The translations under genes and the position numbers were made by a program. Shown piece after piece: positions 10,522 through 22,383 of a DNA stretch of 64,000 nucleotides (its first letter is position 1; each line of letters starts with the position of its first letter). This DNA is from Arthrobacter globiformis (GTDB taxonomy: Bacteria; Actinomycetota; Actinomycetes; Actinomycetales; Micrococcaceae): contig NZ_JAUSXI010000001.1 of assembly GCF_030815865.1 (NCBI RefSeq), positions 2,542,001 to 2,606,000 of the forward strand, written 5' to 3'. Below the pieces are notes generated by a model. The model saw only the letters and a list, made by a program, of their open reading frames with translations. It did no database searches and had not been told where the DNA came from.

Positions 10522-13478
10522 CTTCCCAGCATCCCGCGACTTCCCAGAACGCCCGCCTAGCCGCGGGCGGCCGCATCGACCGCAGCATCTCCTGGCGCTT
10601 CACCGTGGACGGCGAGGAATTCACCGGACACCCGGGCGACACCCTGGCCTCCGCGCTGCTCGCCAACGGCCGCGTCGCCGCCGGCAACTCCCTCTACGAG
10701 GACCGCGCCCGCGGCATCCTGGCCGCCGGCGTGGAAGAGCCCAACGCCCTGGTCCGGATCGAGGCCCGCTTCCCTGGCGACGTTGCCGAGTCCATGCTCC
10801 CCGCCACCACCGTTTCCCTGGTGGACGGCCTGAAGGCCGGCTTCCTGAACGGCCTGGGCAAGCTGGACCCGGCGGATGACCGCGCCGAGTACGACAAGAA
10901 GTACGTCCACACCGACGTCCTGGTCATCGGCGGCGGGCCCGCCGGCCTGGCCGCTGCCCGCGAAGCGGTCCGCTCCGGCGCCCGCGTCATGCTGATGGAC
11001 GACCAGCCCGAACTCGGCGGGTCGCTGCTGTCCGGGTCCACCGCCCCCGGACTGGCGGAAACCATCGAGGGCAAGCCCGCCCTGGAATGGGTTGCCGACG
11101 TCGAAGCTGAGCTGGTCTCCGGCGCCGAAAGCACCGTGCTGAACCGCACCACCGCGTTCGGCGCGTACGACGCCAACTACGTCATCGCCGTCCAGAACCG
11201 CACCGACCACCTCTCCAGCCCGGCCGCCGCAGGCGTCTCCCGCCAGCGTATTTGGCACATCCGTGCCAGCCAGGTTGTCCTGGCCCCCGGCGCACACGAG
11301 CGTCCGCTGGTGTTCGAAAACAACGACCGCCCGGGCATCATGCTCGCCTCGGCCGTCCGCAGCTACCTGAACCGCTACGCCGTGGCCGCAGGGCAGCGCG
11401 TGGTCATCAGCACCACCAACGACTCCGCCTACGCCCTGGCTTCGGACCTGCGCGCCGCCGGCGTCAAGGTCGCGGCCGTCGTCGACGCGCGTCCCGCCCT
11501 CACGCCGGTGGCTTCCGCCGCCGTCGAAGCCGGCACCCGAGTGCTGATCGGCAGCGCGGTCGCCAACACCGCTGCAGACTCTCACGGCCGGCTGAACAGC
11601 GTCACCGTCCGCAGCATTAACGACGACGGCGAACTCACCTCGGGCATCGAAGAGATCGCCGCCGACCTGCTGGCAGTGTCCGGCGGCTGGAGCCCGCTGG
11701 TGCACCTGCACTCCCAGCGCCAGGGCAAGCTGCGCTGGGACGAGGAGCTCGCGGCCTTCGTGCCGGCCACGGTGGTTCCGAACCAGCAGACCATCGGCTC
11801 CGGCCGGGGCAGCTTCGAACTCGCTGACTGCCTGGCCGAGGGCATCTCGGCCGGAGCAACGGCTGCGATCGCCGCGGGCTTCGAGTCCGCCGTCGAGCCT
11901 TCCGCCCTGGCGGAGCCGAAGGCATCCGCCCCGACCCGCCAGCTGTGGCTGGTCCCCGGCCAGACCGGAACCCCCGATGACTGGCACCACCACTTCGTCG
12001 ACTTCCAGCGTGACCAGTCCGTGGCCGACGTCCTGCGCTCCACCGGCGCCGGCATGCGGTCCGTCGAGCACGTCAAGCGCTACACCTCCATCAGCACCGC
12101 CAACGACCAGGGCAAGACGTCCGGCGTGAACGCCATCGGCGTCATCGCCGCGGCACTCCGCCAGGCCGGCGAGGCCTCCCGTGGCATCGGCGACATCGGC
12201 ACCACCACCTACCGTGCACCGTTCACGCCGGTGGCCTTCGCAGCACTAGCCGGACGCCAGCGCGGCGAGCTGTTCGACCCCGCCCGCGTCACCTCGATCC
12301 ACCCGTGGCACGTCGCCCAGGGCGCCCTCTTCGAGGACGTCGGGCAGTGGAAGCGGCCCTGGTACTACCCGCAGAACGGCGAGGACATGGACGAAGCGGT
12401 GCTCCGCGAGTGCGCAGCCGTCCGCGACTCCGTGGGCTTCATGGACGCCACCACCCTCGGCAAGATCGAGATCCGTGGCAAGGACGCCGGCGAGTTCCTG
12501 AACCGGATCTACACCAACGCGTTCAAGAAGCTGGCCCCGGGTTCCGCCCGCTACGGCGTCATGTGCCTCTCGGATGGCATGATCTTCGATGACGGCGTGA
12601 CCCTGCGCCTGGACGAGGAAACTTACTTCATGACCACCACCACCGGCGGCGCCGCCAAGGTGCTGGACTGGCTGGAGGAATGGCTGCAGACCGAATGGCC
12701 GGAACTCGACGTGCACTGCACCTCGGTGACCGAACAGTGGAGCACGATCGCCGTCGTCGGACCGAAGTCCCGCGACGTCATCGCCAAGGTTGCCCCGGAA
12801 CTGGCCGCCAACGGCGGCCTGGACGCCGAGGCGTTCCCGTTCATGACCTTCCGCGAAACCACCCTCGCGTCCGGCGTGAAGGCCCGCATCTGCCGGATCT
12901 CGTTCTCCGGTGAACTGGCCTATGAAATCAACGTGCCGTCCTGGTACGGGCTGAACACCTGGGAATCCGTGGCAGCGGCCGGCGCCGAATTCAACATCAC
13001 CCCTTACGGCACCGAGACCATGCACGTGCTGCGCGCCGAGAAGGGCTACCCGATCGTCGGGCAGGACACCGACGGCACCGTCACCCCGCAGGATGCCGGC
13101 ATGGAATGGATCGTCTCCAAGGCCAAGGACTTCATCGGTAAGCGTTCCTACTCCCGCATCGACCAGCACCGCGATGACCGCAAGCACCTGGTCAGCGTCC
13201 TGCCGGTGGACGGCTCGCTGCGGTTGCCGGAAGGAACCCAGCTGATCGAGAAGGGCATCCCGGCGAACCCCGCCTACGGCCCGGTTCCCATGGAAGGCTT
13301 CGTCACCTCCAGCTACCACAGCGCAGCACTGGGCAGGTCGTTCGGCCTGGCCCTGATCAAGAACGGCCGCAACCGCATCGGCGAAACCCTCGTGGCTGCT
13401 GCAGGCGACCAGCTCGTGGACGTTGTTGTCGCAGAAACCGTACTGTTTGACCCCGAAGGGACCCGCAAAGATGGCTGA
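10518..13478 (+). CDS. soxA: Sarcosine oxidase alpha subunit
   Basis: 986 residues with a GTG start overlapping soxD. The N-terminus has the ferredoxin-like fold found in SoxA ([15 protein letters not shown]). Residues about 130-450 are an NAD-binding dinucleotide fold ([17 protein letters not shown]). The C-terminal ~400 residues are a GcvT-like folate domain ([20 protein letters not shown]), where the formaldehyde-level carbon is captured as methylene-THF. It is the largest subunit of the heterotetramer. The sequence is intact and similar in layout to the corynebacterial and arthrobacterial enzymes. It overlaps soxG by 8 bases. Confidence 0.96.
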   Translation: MTSQHPATSQNARLAAGGRIDRSISWRFTVDGEEFTGHPGDTLASALLANGRVAAGNSLYEDRARGILAAGVEEPNALVRIEARFPGDVAESMLPATTVSLVDGLKAGFLNGLGKLDPADDRAEYDKKYVHTDVLVIGGGPAGLAAAREAVRSGARVMLMDDQPELGGSLLSGSTAPGLAETIEGKPALEWVADVEAELVSGAESTVLNRTTAFGAYDANYVIAVQNRTDHLSSPAAAGVSRQRIWHIRASQVVLAPGAHERPLVFENNDRPGIMLASAVRSYLNRYAVAAGQRVVISTTNDSAYALASDLRAAGVKVAAVVDARPALTPVASAAVEAGTRVLIGSAVANTAADSHGRLNSVTVRSINDDGELTSGIEEIAADLLAVSGGWSPLVHLHSQRQGKLRWDEELAAFVPATVVPNQQTIGSGRGSFELADCLAEGISAGATAAIAAGFESAVEPSALAEPKASAPTRQLWLVPGQTGTPDDWHHHFVDFQRDQSVADVLRSTGAGMRSVEHVKRYTSISTANDQGKTSGVNAIGVIAAALRQAGEASRGIGDIGTTTYRAPFTPVAFAALAGRQRGELFDPARVTSIHPWHVAQGALFEDVGQWKRPWYYPQNGEDMDEAVLRECAAVRDSVGFMDATTLGKIEIRGKDAGEFLNRIYTNAFKKLAPGSARYGVMCLSDGMIFDDGVTLRLDEETYFMTTTTGGAAKVLDWLEEWLQTEWPELDVHCTSVTEQWSTIAVVGPKSRDVIAKVAPELAANGGLDAEAFPFMTFRETTLASGVKARICRISFSGELAYEINVPSWYGLNTWESVAAAGAEFNITPYGTETMHVLRAEKGYPIVGQDTDGTVTPQDAGMEWIVSKAKDFIGKRSYSRIDQHRDDRKHLVSVLPVDGSLRLPEGTQLIEKGIPANPAYGPVPMEGFVTSSYHSAALGRSFGLALIKNGRNRIGETLVAAAGDQLVDVVVAETVLFDPEGTRKDG

Positions 13479-14109
13479 AACAGCAGCACCCGCAACCTCC
13501 CACGAGAAGAACCTCTCGCTCCGTGTCAGCCCCGCCGCCCAGCTCCGCGCAGCGTTTGACACCGGCTCCGTTCGCGGAGTGGTGGAACTGTCCGAAGTGG
13601 CTTTCCTGACCATGGTGGGCCTTCGGGTCAGCCGGAACAGCGAGGCCGGACAGCGGGTAGCCACCGTCACCGGCGGCCTGCCCGCAGCCTCCGGCGGCGT
13701 CAGCGGCACCGGCGACACCAGCGTGCTGTGGCTCGGGCCCGAAGAGTTCCTCGTGGTGGCACCGATTGAAGCCCATGAGTCCCTCGGCGGCGACCTGATC
13801 CAGGCGCTCCGTGAGGCACTGGCCGACGGCGAAGGCCAGGTGGTGGACCTCTCCGCCAACCGCACCACCTTCGAACTCACCGGCCCGCGGTCCCGGGCAG
13901 TCCTTGAGAAGGGCTGCTCCCTGGACCTGCACCCCCGCGTTCTCAAGGCCGGAACGGCGCTGTCCACCGAAATCGGCAACATCCCGGTGGTCCTGTGGAA
14001 GACGGGTGAGGAAAGCTTCCGGATCTTCCCCCGCGCGTCATTCGCTGACTTCCTTGGCCGCTGGCTCCTGGACGCCATGCGGGAGTACGCCTCCCCCGAG
14101 GTCCCCTAG
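13471..14109 (+). CDS. soxG: Sarcosine oxidase gamma subunit
   Basis: 212 residues from the ATG at 13471, which overlaps the end of soxA. An upstream in-frame ATG at 13423 lies inside soxA and is less likely. The product resembles a truncated GcvT domain ([50 protein letters not shown]), as expected of SoxG, which stabilises the folate domain of SoxA. The stop TAG is followed directly by the sdaA ATG. Confidence 0.93.
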   Translation: MAETAAPATSHEKNLSLRVSPAAQLRAAFDTGSVRGVVELSEVAFLTMVGLRVSRNSEAGQRVATVTGGLPAASGGVSGTGDTSVLWLGPEEFLVVAPIEAHESLGGDLIQALREALADGEGQVVDLSANRTTFELTGPRSRAVLEKGCSLDLHPRVLKAGTALSTEIGNIPVVLWKTGEESFRIFPRASFADFLGRWLLDAMREYASPEVP

Positions 14110-15483
14110 ATGGCCCTCAGCGTCCTGGACCTGTTCTCCGTTGGCATCGGGCCGTCGTCGTCACACACGGTCGGCCCGATGCGGGCAGCAAAGCTGTTCG
14201 CCGACGGGCTCAAGGGCGACGGACACCTGCGCTCCACCCGGCGGGTGCAGGCCGAACTGTTCGGCTCGCTGGGCGCCACCGGGAGGGGCCACGGCTCGGA
14301 CAAGGCAGTGGTCCTCGGCTTCAAGGGACTGGACCCGGAAACCGTGGACACCTCCACCGCCGATGACCAGGTAGCCGCCGCAGCCCTCGACGCCGAACTA
14401 TGGATCGGCGGCGACCACCGCGTGGACTTCAACTGGGACGAGGACGTTGTCCTGCACCGGCGCAAGTCCCTCCCTGCGCACCCGAACGGCATGACGTTCC
14501 GGGCAATGGATCATGCCGGGGATGTGCTGAGTGAACGGAGCTTCTATTCGATTGGGGGCGGCTTCGTAGTTGACGGGGATGCCGACGCGGGTGACCGAGT
14601 GGTGGCAGATTCCACTGTCCTCCCCTACCCTTTCAACACAGCCGATGAGCTCCTCGAGATCTGCAAGCGAGAAGGAATGTCTATCTCGGACGTGATGCTC
14701 GCCAACGAGCTCGTGTGGCGGACTGAAGCGGAACTGCGGGAAAAGCTGCTGGGGCTCTGGGCCGTCATGCGCGAATGCGTGGACAACGGCTGCGCCGCGG
14801 AAGGCATCCTTCCCGGCGGACTGAACGTGAGGCGCCGGGCGCCGTCGTTGTTCCAGACCCTGACGGCGGACACCGGTGTGACGGACCCGCTGCGGGCGAT
14901 GGAGTGGGTGAACCTGTTCGCCCTGGCCGTTAACGAGGAAAACGCGGCCGGCGGGCGCATCGTCACGGCGCCCACCAACGGCGCGGCGGGCATCGTCCCG
15001 GCGGTACTGCACTATTACGTGAAGTTCGTCCCCGGCGCTAACGACGACGGCGTGGTCCGCTTCCTGCTGGCCGCGGCCGCCGTCGGGATCCTGTTCAAGA
15101 TCAACGCCTCCATCTCAGGAGCGGAAGTCGGCTGCCAGGGTGAAGTAGGGTCCGCCTGCTCCATGGCGGCGGCCGGTCTCTGCGAGGTGCTGGGCGGAAC
15201 GCCTGCCCAGGTGGAAAACGCCGCCGAGGTGGGGATCGAACACAACCTGGGGCTGACCTGCGACCCCGTGGGCGGCCTGGTGCAGATCCCCTGCATCGAG
15301 CGCAACGCCATCGCCAGCGTCAAGGCCATCAACGCCGCCCGCCTTGCCCTGCACGGCGACGGCAGCCACAAAGTGTCCCTCGACAAAGCCATCAAAACGA
15401 TGCGCGAAACAGGAGCCGACATGAAATCCAAGTACAAGGAAACCTCCCGCGGAGGCCTCGCCGTGAACGTGATTGAGTGCTGA
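14110..15483 (+). CDS. sdaA: L-serine dehydratase, iron-sulfur type
   Basis: 457 residues. It converts L-serine to pyruvate and ammonia. The N-terminal beta domain begins [19 protein letters not shown], diagnostic of the single-chain bacterial enzyme. The C-terminal alpha domain has [20 protein letters not shown] with cysteines of the oxygen-labile [4Fe-4S] cluster. There is no gap to soxG, so it is the last step of the operon: sarcosine to glycine to serine to pyruvate. This links methyl-amine use to central metabolism. Confidence 0.95.
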   Translation: MALSVLDLFSVGIGPSSSHTVGPMRAAKLFADGLKGDGHLRSTRRVQAELFGSLGATGRGHGSDKAVVLGFKGLDPETVDTSTADDQVAAAALDAELWIGGDHRVDFNWDEDVVLHRRKSLPAHPNGMTFRAMDHAGDVLSERSFYSIGGGFVVDGDADAGDRVVADSTVLPYPFNTADELLEICKREGMSISDVMLANELVWRTEAELREKLLGLWAVMRECVDNGCAAEGILPGGLNVRRRAPSLFQTLTADTGVTDPLRAMEWVNLFALAVNEENAAGGRIVTAPTNGAAGIVPAVLHYYVKFVPGANDDGVVRFLLAAAAVGILFKINASISGAEVGCQGEVGSACSMAAAGLCEVLGGTPAQVENAAEVGIEHNLGLTCDPVGGLVQIPCIERNAIASVKAINAARLALHGDGSHKVSLDKAIKTMRETGADMKSKYKETSRGGLAVNVIEC

Positions 15484-15588
15484 GCCCGTGTAGTACCGGT
15501 AGCCCCAAGTGTCAATAGCCACCTCGGGGTTCGTCCCACTAGTAAATGCCTGGCATCGCCATGCATCCCGCCCCTTTGGAGCAAAGAA

Positions 15589-16503
15589 GTGACCCTTAGA
15601 CCACTCCCACACGAACACGTCGCCGTCGCCGGCAGCAACCGCGTTAAGCGGGGCATGGCTGAGATGCTTAAGGGCGGCGTCATCATGGACGTCGTCAACG
15701 TTGAACAGGCCCGCATCGCCGAAGATGCCGGTGCTGTTGCTGTGATGGCGCTGGAGCGCGTTCCGGCCGATATCCGGGCCCAGGGCGGCGTGTCCCGGAT
15801 GTCCGATCCGGACATGATCGACCAGATCATCGAGGCCGTGTCCGTGCCTGTCATGGCCAAGGCCCGGATCGGCCACTTCGTTGAGGCCCAGGTCCTGCAG
15901 TCCCTTGGCGTGGATTACATTGACGAGTCCGAGGTTCTGACCCCGGCCGACTACGTCAACCACATCGATAAGTGGAACTTCACGGTTCCGTTCGTCTGCG
16001 GTGCCACCAACCTCGGTGAGGCGCTGCGCCGCATCAACGAGGGCGCGGCGATGATCCGGTCCAAGGGCGAGGCCGGCACCGGGGATGTCTCCAACGCGAC
16101 CGGGCACATGCGCCAGATCCGCGCCGAGATCGCCAAGCTTGCCGCCCTGCCCGAGGACGAACTGTACGTCGCGGCCAAGGAACTGCAGGCCCCGTACGAA
16201 CTGGTCAAGGAAGTTGCCGCGGCCGGCAAGCTCCCGGTGGTGCTGTTCACCGCAGGCGGTATCGCCACCCCGGCCGACGCCGCCATGATGATGCAGCTCG
16301 GTGCTGACGGCGTGTTCGTCGGTTCCGGCATCTTCAAGTCCGGCAACCCGGCCCAGCGCGCCGCAGCCGTCGTCAGGGCGACTGCCTATTTCGATGACCC
16401 TGACGTTATCGCCAAGGCCTCCCGCGGCCTCGGCGAAGCCATGGTGGGCATCAACGTCGACGAAATCCCCCAGCCGCACCGCCTCGCCGAACGCGGCTGG
16501 TAA
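15589..16503 (+). CDS. pdxS: Pyridoxal 5'-phosphate synthase lyase subunit PdxS
   Basis: 304 residues with a GTG start and GGAG 7 bases upstream. PdxS builds PLP from ribose 5-phosphate, glyceraldehyde 3-phosphate and PdxT-derived ammonia. It has the near-invariant [19 protein letters not shown] with a catalytic lysine region, [12 protein letters not shown], and [15 protein letters not shown]. The first ~17 residues are unusual for the family. The glutaminase partner pdxT is not in the next genes, so it must lie elsewhere. PLP is the cofactor of GlyA and of the aminotransferase two genes on. The 105-bp gap after sdaA may hold its own promoter, but I see no clear boxes. Confidence 0.95.
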   Translation: MTLRPLPHEHVAVAGSNRVKRGMAEMLKGGVIMDVVNVEQARIAEDAGAVAVMALERVPADIRAQGGVSRMSDPDMIDQIIEAVSVPVMAKARIGHFVEAQVLQSLGVDYIDESEVLTPADYVNHIDKWNFTVPFVCGATNLGEALRRINEGAAMIRSKGEAGTGDVSNATGHMRQIRAEIAKLAALPEDELYVAAKELQAPYELVKEVAAAGKLPVVLFTAGGIATPADAAMMMQLGADGVFVGSGIFKSGNPAQRAAAVVRATAYFDDPDVIAKASRGLGEAMVGINVDEIPQPHRLAERGW

Positions 16504-16510
16504 GGCAATC

Positions 16511-16735
16511 ATGTTGGGTATGAGCCCAAGCAAGACCTCGGCCGGACGTTGGCCCCGTAGCGACTGGGCCCGGCTGACGGGTCACACGGTAGAGGTGCGG
16601 CTCTCGTCGGAGCACATCATGACCGGCGTCGTGGAACAAGCCGCTGATGATGGTTCCGTCCTTTGGATTTCGGCCGCCGGAGCCAGCACGCGAAGGCTCT
16701 TCGATAAGCCGACGGGATACCGGGTCCTGGCCTAG
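16511..16735 (+). CDS. Small conserved protein (74 aa), paralogue of the gene at 39398
   Basis: The product is short and beta-rich, with VEVRLSSEHIMTGVVEQ, GSVLWISAAGASTRRLF and a closing GYRV. A protein of the same size at 39398-39625 aligns over the whole core: W-x2-L-x-G-x2-VEV, G-x-VE, D-x-S-x-LWISA-x-G-x3-RR and GY-x-V. The pattern suggests a small SH3-like barrel. It starts 8 bases after pdxS, so it is co-transcribed. The ribosome site is weak (GGTAAGG). Function is unknown. Conservation between two copies in different operons argues that it is real. Confidence 0.75.
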   Translation: MLGMSPSKTSAGRWPRSDWARLTGHTVEVRLSSEHIMTGVVEQAADDGSVLWISAAGASTRRLFDKPTGYRVLA

Positions 16736-16844
16736 CCGTGAGCCTCGGAAAGGCATGGTTCAACCTGCCAAACCGCCGCCACGACGCAAAGCAGAATTAT
16801 TACCGCAGAAGATTGATCACAATCTCGATGAGGAGTGGAACAGC

Positions 16845-18044
16845 ATGCAGCAACTCGCGAAACGGCTCGAACGGCTGGGCACCGAAACTGCCTTTAGCGT
16901 CGCCCAAGCCGCGGCCGCCTGGAAGGCGAAGGGGAACGCTGTGTACCCCTTCCATCTCGGTGACATCAACATCCCGACCGCCCCCCATATCGTCGAAGCG
17001 ATGAACCGGGCCATCGCCGACGGCTACACGGGCTATTGCCCCGGCCCCGGCATCCCTCAGTTGCGCGAGGCCCTGGCCGAAGATATCGGGGGCCGCCGGG
17101 GCATCGAGTTCTCCCCTGACAACGTCGTGGTGATGACGGGCGGCAAACCCGTTATCACGAAGTTCCTGCAGGCGGTCATGAACCCCGGCCAGGAAGTGCT
17201 CTATCCCAACCCCGGCTTCCCGATCTACGAATCGCAGATCGAGTACCTCGGTGGCACAGCCGTGCCTTACCGCTACCTGCCCACGCCCCAGGGCTTCGCG
17301 ATCGACCTCGACCAGGTGCGCGCATCGATCACCCCCAATACTGTCGCAATCATCTACAACGACCTGCAGAACCCCATCTCGGCCGAGTCGACGGCGGCTG
17401 AGCGGGAGGCAATCGCACAGCTCGCACAGGAGCACGATCTCTGGGTGCTCTCCGATGAGGCGTACTTCGAGACGCGCTATGAGGGTGTTTCCAACTCCAT
17501 CGTGTCGCTTCCTGGCATGGCGGAGCGCAGCGTGATCCTTTACACCTTCAGCAAGAAGTTCGCCATGACCGGATCCCGCCTGGGCTGCGCCGTCGCCCCG
17601 CTCGAGATCGCCAAAATCCTCAGCACACTCAACACCAACGATGAGTCGTGCACGACGCACTACGTGCAATGGGCCGGCATCGAAGCGCTCCGTGGCACCC
17701 AGGAACCCGTACAGCAGATGCTCGACATCCTGCGCGGGCGCCGGGACGCCGCATGTGAACTCGTGAACGACATCTCCGGCGTGCACGTCGCCGTCCCACA
17801 GTCGACGTTCTACCTATTCCCCGACGTCACAGACGCCATGGCGCGCATGGGTTATACGGCAGTCGGCGATTTCGCTTCCGCAGCCCTGCACGAAACCGGC
17901 GTCTCCTTCTGCACCCGTGAACACTTCGGCCGCCGCCAGCCCGGCGAAGACCGCCAGTACATCCGGCTCGCCTACTCGGGTATCGACGTCGCCGATATCC
18001 GAGACGGCCTCGGCCGTCTGCGCAAGTGGATCGAGACGGCATGA
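16845..18044 (+). CDS. Class I/II PLP-dependent aminotransferase
   Basis: 399 residues from the ATG at 16845, chosen because AGGAG lies 9 bases upstream; earlier in-frame starts would add an unrelated arginine/proline-rich leader. Fold-type I landmarks are YCPGPGIPQLREAL, the cofactor aspartate and tyrosine region LSDEAYFETRY, and TFSKKFAMTGSRLG with the PLP lysine. The usual NPxNPTG is replaced by NDLQNPISAES. Substrate is not determined. It overlaps a 2-hydroxyacid dehydrogenase by 4 bases, so transamination followed by keto-acid reduction is likely, for example serine or alanine with glyoxylate and then hydroxypyruvate or glyoxylate reduction. Confidence 0.88.
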   Translation: MQQLAKRLERLGTETAFSVAQAAAAWKAKGNAVYPFHLGDINIPTAPHIVEAMNRAIADGYTGYCPGPGIPQLREALAEDIGGRRGIEFSPDNVVVMTGGKPVITKFLQAVMNPGQEVLYPNPGFPIYESQIEYLGGTAVPYRYLPTPQGFAIDLDQVRASITPNTVAIIYNDLQNPISAESTAAEREAIAQLAQEHDLWVLSDEAYFETRYEGVSNSIVSLPGMAERSVILYTFSKKFAMTGSRLGCAVAPLEIAKILSTLNTNDESCTTHYVQWAGIEALRGTQEPVQQMLDILRGRRDAACELVNDISGVHVAVPQSTFYLFPDVTDAMARMGYTAVGDFASAALHETGVSFCTREHFGRRQPGEDRQYIRLAYSGIDVADIRDGLGRLRKWIETA

Positions 18045-19000
18045 GCCGGGTCGTCGTCACGGGACGTGTACCCGAAACCGCACTCGAAAAGCTGCGCGCG
18101 GAGCACGAAGTCGATGCCTGGGAAGGTCCGGAGTCGATCGGCCGCGAGGAGCTCCTGCGCCTGGTAGCCGGGGCCGATGCCGTGGTGAGCCTGCTCACCG
18201 AACGCATCGACGCCGAGCTCCTCGACGCCGCCGGACCGCAGCTCAAGGTCGTCGCGAACGTCGCCGTCGGCTATGACAACATCGACGTGCCCGCCTGCAC
18301 CGAACGGGGCGTGGCCGCCACCAACACACCGGGCGTGCTCACGGAGGCCACGGCTGACATCGCGCTCGGCCTCATCCTCTCGGCAACACGCCGGCTCGGC
18401 GAGGGGGAACGGCTCATCCGCTCCGGCAAGGACTGGAAGTGGGGCATGTTCTTCCTGCTCGGCAACAGCCTCCAGGGCAAGACCCTCGGCATCGTCGGCA
18501 TGGGCGGCATCGGCCAGGCGACCGCACGCCGGGCCAAGGCCTTCGGCATGGAAATCGTCTACCAGTCACGCCGCGAGATCGATCCCGGGGTTGCCGCCGA
18601 GCTGGGCGCCCGGCGGGTCGAGCTGGACGAGTTGCTGGCCAACTCCGACATCGTCTCCCTGCACTGCCCCTACGGGCCGGCCACCCACCACCTGATCGGC
18701 TCCGGGCAACTCGCGGCTATGAAGGAATCGGCATACCTCATCAATACCGCGCGGGGCCCAATCGTCGACGAAGCAGCCCTCGCGGCCGCGCTGCGCGAGG
18801 GGCAAATTGCGGGTGCCGGGCTCGACGTTTTTGAGAACGAGCCCAGCGTGCACCCCGGATTGCTCGAGCTCGAGAACGTGGTGCTAGTGCCGCACCTCGG
18901 TTCCGCCACCGTCGAGACCCGTACCGCGATGGCGATGCTCGCCGCCGACAACGCCCTGGCAGTGCTCAGCGACGAACGACCGCCCGCGCCGATCAATTAG
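18041..19000 (+). CDS. D-isomer 2-hydroxyacid dehydrogenase (glyoxylate/hydroxypyruvate reductase type)
   Basis: 319 residues from ATG 18041, which overlaps the aminotransferase stop (ATGA). It has NVAVGYDNIDV, a Rossmann GIVGMGGIGQATARRAKAFG at about residue 150, NTARGPIVDEAAL with the catalytic arginine region, LDVFENEPS with the glutamate, and PHLGSAT with the histidine. These are the residues of the GhrB/GyaR group, which reduce glyoxylate or hydroxypyruvate with NAD(P)H. Coupling to the aminotransferase, and the neighbouring transhydrogenase that makes NADPH, fit a reductive exit for keto acids formed from serine or glycine. The exact substrate is inferred. Confidence 0.9.
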   Translation: MSRVVVTGRVPETALEKLRAEHEVDAWEGPESIGREELLRLVAGADAVVSLLTERIDAELLDAAGPQLKVVANVAVGYDNIDVPACTERGVAATNTPGVLTEATADIALGLILSATRRLGEGERLIRSGKDWKWGMFFLLGNSLQGKTLGIVGMGGIGQATARRAKAFGMEIVYQSRREIDPGVAAELGARRVELDELLANSDIVSLHCPYGPATHHLIGSGQLAAMKESAYLINTARGPIVDEAALAAALREGQIAGAGLDVFENEPSVHPGLLELENVVLVPHLGSATVETRTAMAMLAADNALAVLSDERPPAPIN

Positions 19001-19266
19001 AGGCGACCGCGCCCGCGCGCGAGACGACAACCGGGCCGAGAAGAGTCCCGCCCCAAAGGGATGGGGCTCGTACTCGGCCTCCGACTTCGTCCGTCTCCGC
19101 GGCCGTGTCTCCGAGGAACATGCCCTCCGCAACAGGCACTGCGAAATACGGGGGCCAGCCCGGCGACGGAACCACCGTGGCCGCTGCTCTTGGTAGGCCG
19201 GACAGACTCCTACTGCCTCCCGGCAACAGCATTTACCGGGTATCACATCTTAGAGAGAGAATATAA

Positions 19267-20820
19267 GTGGCACATATTGGCATCGTGGCCGAGCTAGGTA
19301 ATGAGTCAAGGGTGGCAGCGACGCCTGTCACCGTGAAGCAGTTGTTGGAGTTAGGCTACGACGTTGTGGTCGAGAAGGGTGCGGGGGAGTCCTCGTCCTT
19401 CAGAGACGACATGTACGCCGAAGCCGGTGCGCTGATCGTCGGTGCCGACGAGGCGTGGGGCAGTGAGGTGGTGCTGCGGATCAACCCGCCCACCGAGGAT
19501 GAGATCGGCCGTCTGGCCGACGGTGCGACGCTGATCGCGATGTTGAGCCCCGGATTGCGGCCGGAACTGGTGGAAGCGTTGGCCGCCCGTCCAATCACAG
19601 CGCTGGCGTTGGACGCGGTGCCGCGGATCTCGCGCGCTCAGTCCATGGATGTTCTCAGCTCGATGGCGAACATCGCAGGGTACCGTGCGGTGATCGAGGC
19701 GGCCCACGAGTTCGGCCGGTTCTTCACGGGCCAGGTCACCGCGGCGGGCAAGGTCCCGCCGGCGAAGATCCTGGTCGCCGGTGCTGGTGTTGCCGGCTTG
19801 GCCGCGATCGGTGCCGCCAGCAGCCTCGGGGCCATCGTGCGGGCAACTGACCCGCGGCCCGAGGTCGCCGACCAGGTGAAGTCCATCGGCGGGACCTACC
19901 TCAAGGTGGAGGTCGCGGAGGAGATGCAGTCCTCGGACGGGTACGCGAAGGCCACCTCTGAGGCGTATAACGCCCGCGCTGCGGAAATTTACTCGGAGCA
20001 GGCAGCCGATGTGGACATCATCATCACCACGGCCCTGATCCCGGGACGTCCGGCGCCGAAGCTGCTCACGGCCGAGGACGTGGCAAGCATGAAGGCCGGG
20101 AGCGTGATCGTGGACATGGCCGCCGGGCAGGGCGGGAACGTCGAAGGCTCCGTTGCCGGGGAACGGACAGTTACGGATAACGGTGTGGTGATTCTGGGGT
20201 ACACAGATCTTCCGGCCCGTTTGCCGGCCCAGGCGTCCCAGCTGTACGGGACAAACATGGTGAACCTGCTCAAGCTCCTGACCAAGGACAAAGACGGGCA
20301 GCTGAAGATCGACTTTGATGACGTGGTCCAGCGCTCCGTGACGGTGGTCCGAGACGGTGAGAAGACCTGGCCCCCGCCCCCGGTCCAGGTTTCCGCCGCA
20401 CCCGCAGCCACGACCCAGGTCCCGGCCGCCGAAAGCACGGCGCCGAAGAAAAAGGAAGGCCTCAGCCCTGCCGGTAAGGCCGGGCTCTTCGCCGCGGGCA
20501 TCGCGGTGCTGTTCGGGATCAACGCGGTCGCCCCGGCGCCACTGCCGCAGCACTTCACGGTGCTGATGCTCTCCATCGTGGTCGGCTTCTACGTCATCGG
20601 GAAGGTCCACCATGCCCTGCACACCCCGCTGATGTCTGTTACGAACGCGATCTCGGGGATCATCGTCGTCGGGGCTCTGCTGCAGGTCACCTCCGACAAC
20701 GTCGTGATGCAGGTGCTCGCCGCCGTCGCGGTCCTGCTGGCCAGCATTAACATTTTCGGCGGCTTCGCCGTCACCCGGCGCATGCTCGCCATGTTCTCGG
20801 CCGGGAAGGCACGTTCATGA
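19267..20820 (+). CDS. pntA: NAD(P) transhydrogenase subunit alpha (fused alpha form)
   Basis: 517 residues, GTG start after GAGAGAGA. The enzyme transfers hydride from NADH to NADP+ driven by the proton gradient. Residues 1-380 form the soluble NAD(H) domain, with the Rossmann [13 protein letters not shown] at about 175 and [13 protein letters not shown] after it. A proline/alanine-rich linker at about 375-400 leads to a C-terminal membrane domain with about four hydrophobic helices. This is the fused alpha-plus-membrane arrangement of E. coli PntA. It overlaps pntB by four bases. The 266 bp upstream hold no recognisable gene. Confidence 0.96.
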   Translation: MAHIGIVAELGNESRVAATPVTVKQLLELGYDVVVEKGAGESSSFRDDMYAEAGALIVGADEAWGSEVVLRINPPTEDEIGRLADGATLIAMLSPGLRPELVEALAARPITALALDAVPRISRAQSMDVLSSMANIAGYRAVIEAAHEFGRFFTGQVTAAGKVPPAKILVAGAGVAGLAAIGAASSLGAIVRATDPRPEVADQVKSIGGTYLKVEVAEEMQSSDGYAKATSEAYNARAAEIYSEQAADVDIIITTALIPGRPAPKLLTAEDVASMKAGSVIVDMAAGQGGNVEGSVAGERTVTDNGVVILGYTDLPARLPAQASQLYGTNMVNLLKLLTKDKDGQLKIDFDDVVQRSVTVVRDGEKTWPPPPVQVSAAPAATTQVPAAESTAPKKKEGLSPAGKAGLFAAGIAVLFGINAVAPAPLPQHFTVLMLSIVVGFYVIGKVHHALHTPLMSVTNAISGIIVVGALLQVTSDNVVMQVLAAVAVLLASINIFGGFAVTRRMLAMFSAGKARS

Positions 20821-22289
20821 GCGCCGCCACCGAAGCAGCAGGAATTCTATCGAGGAGCCTTACCGTGTCTGACACCGTCTCCGGTCCGTTGACCGCCGAC
20901 TCCATCGCGGGGGCGGCCTACATCGTCGCGGCCCTGCTGTTCATCCTCAGCCTCGCCGGACTGAGCAAGCACGAAAAAGCCAAGGCAGGGGTCATCTACG
21001 GCATCACCGGGATGATCATCGCCCTGGCCGCGACGATCTGGCTGACCCTCCAGGACGCCTGGGGCACCGGCGCCGGCCTCACCGGCCTGGTGCTGCTCGT
21101 CGCCGCGGTGATCGTCGGCGGCGCCATCGGGCTCTGGCGCGCCCGCGTCGTCGAAATGACCGGCATGCCCGAACTGATCGCCCTGCTGCACAGCTTCGTG
21201 GGCCTCGCCGCGGTCCTTGTCGGCTGGAACGGGCACCTCGAAGCCCCGGACCTCTCCCCGGACCTGACAGCGATCCACCACGCTGAGGTGTTCATCGGCG
21301 TGTTCATCGGCGCAGTGACCTTCACCGGCTCGATCGTGGCGTTCCTGAAACTCTCCGCCCGGATGAAGTCCTCACCCCTGATGCTGCCGGGCAAGAACGC
21401 GATCAACCTCGGCGCCCTCGCCGCCTTCATCGCCCTGACTGTCTGGTACGTCAACGACTCCCAGCTCTGGCTCCTCATCGTCGTCACCCTCCTCGCCCTC
21501 GGGCTGGGCTGGCACCTCGTGGCCTCCATCGGCGGCGGCGACATGCCCGTGGTCGTGTCCATGCTCAACAGCTACTCGGGCTGGGCCGCCGCCGCGGCGG
21601 GTTTCCTGCTGAACAATGACCTGCTGATCATCACCGGCGCCCTGGTCGGCTCCTCGGGCGCCTACCTGTCATACATCATGTGCAAGGCCATGAACCGGTC
21701 CTTCATCTCCGTGATCGCCGGCGGCTTCGGCATCGCCGCACCGGCCGCAGCGGACGCAGAGTACGGCGAGCACCGCGAAATCACGGCCCAGGCCACCGCG
21801 GAAATGCTGACCAACGCCTCGTCCGTGGTCATCACCCCCGGTTACGGCATGGCCGTCGCCCAGGCCCAATACCCCGTCGCCGAACTCGCCCACCAGCTCC
21901 GCGAGAAGGGCGTGAATGTCAGGTTCGGCATCCACCCTGTCGCAGGGCGCCTGCCCGGGCACATGAACGTCCTCCTCGCCGAAGCCAAAGTCCCCTACGA
22001 CATCGTCCTGGAAATGGACGAAATCAACGACGACCTCGGTGACACCTCCGTAGTCCTCGTCATCGGCGCTAACGACACCGTCAACCCCTCCGCCGCCGAA
22101 GACCCCGGCAGCCCCATCGCCGGGATGCCTGTCCTGCGGGTCTGGGAAGCCGAGAACGTCATTGTGTTCAAACGCTCCATGGCCGCCGGCTACGCAGGCG
22201 TTCAAAACCCGCTCTTCTTCCGCGACAACTCCCAAATGCTCTTCGGGGACGCCAAAGCCCGCGTCGAAGACATCCTCAAAGCGTTCTGA
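20817..22289 (+). CDS. pntB: NAD(P) transhydrogenase subunit beta
   Basis: 490 residues, starting at ATGAGC in overlap with pntA. The N-terminal ~290 residues are membrane helices. The C-terminal domain binds NADP(H), with [16 protein letters not shown] and [28 protein letters not shown], and the closing [14 protein letters not shown], all typical of PntB. A second possible start is the GTG at about 20863. With PntA it makes the complete proton-translocating pump that supplies NADPH. Confidence 0.96.
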   Translation: MSAATEAAGILSRSLTVSDTVSGPLTADSIAGAAYIVAALLFILSLAGLSKHEKAKAGVIYGITGMIIALAATIWLTLQDAWGTGAGLTGLVLLVAAVIVGGAIGLWRARVVEMTGMPELIALLHSFVGLAAVLVGWNGHLEAPDLSPDLTAIHHAEVFIGVFIGAVTFTGSIVAFLKLSARMKSSPLMLPGKNAINLGALAAFIALTVWYVNDSQLWLLIVVTLLALGLGWHLVASIGGGDMPVVVSMLNSYSGWAAAAAGFLLNNDLLIITGALVGSSGAYLSYIMCKAMNRSFISVIAGGFGIAAPAAADAEYGEHREITAQATAEMLTNASSVVITPGYGMAVAQAQYPVAELAHQLREKGVNVRFGIHPVAGRLPGHMNVLLAEAKVPYDIVLEMDEINDDLGDTSVVLVIGANDTVNPSAAEDPGSPIAGMPVLRVWEAENVIVFKRSMAAGYAGVQNPLFFRDNSQMLFGDAKARVEDILKAF

Positions 22290-22383
22290 CAGAAAGCACG
22301 TCTTGGGCTTCCTGCAGTTCATCCCCCCGCACTGGCGGCGTACGTACAATCACCCAACCCCCAACGGAGATAAGGACAAAACC

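Noticed and set aside
12246..14078. 610-codon minus-strand frame opposite soxA-soxG
   Set aside because: Antisense shadow of intact sarcosine oxidase genes; no ribosome site or recognisable motif.
15115..16533. 472-codon minus-strand frame spanning sdaA and pdxS
   Set aside because: It covers two clear genes and the gap between them on the opposite strand; the product has no family features.
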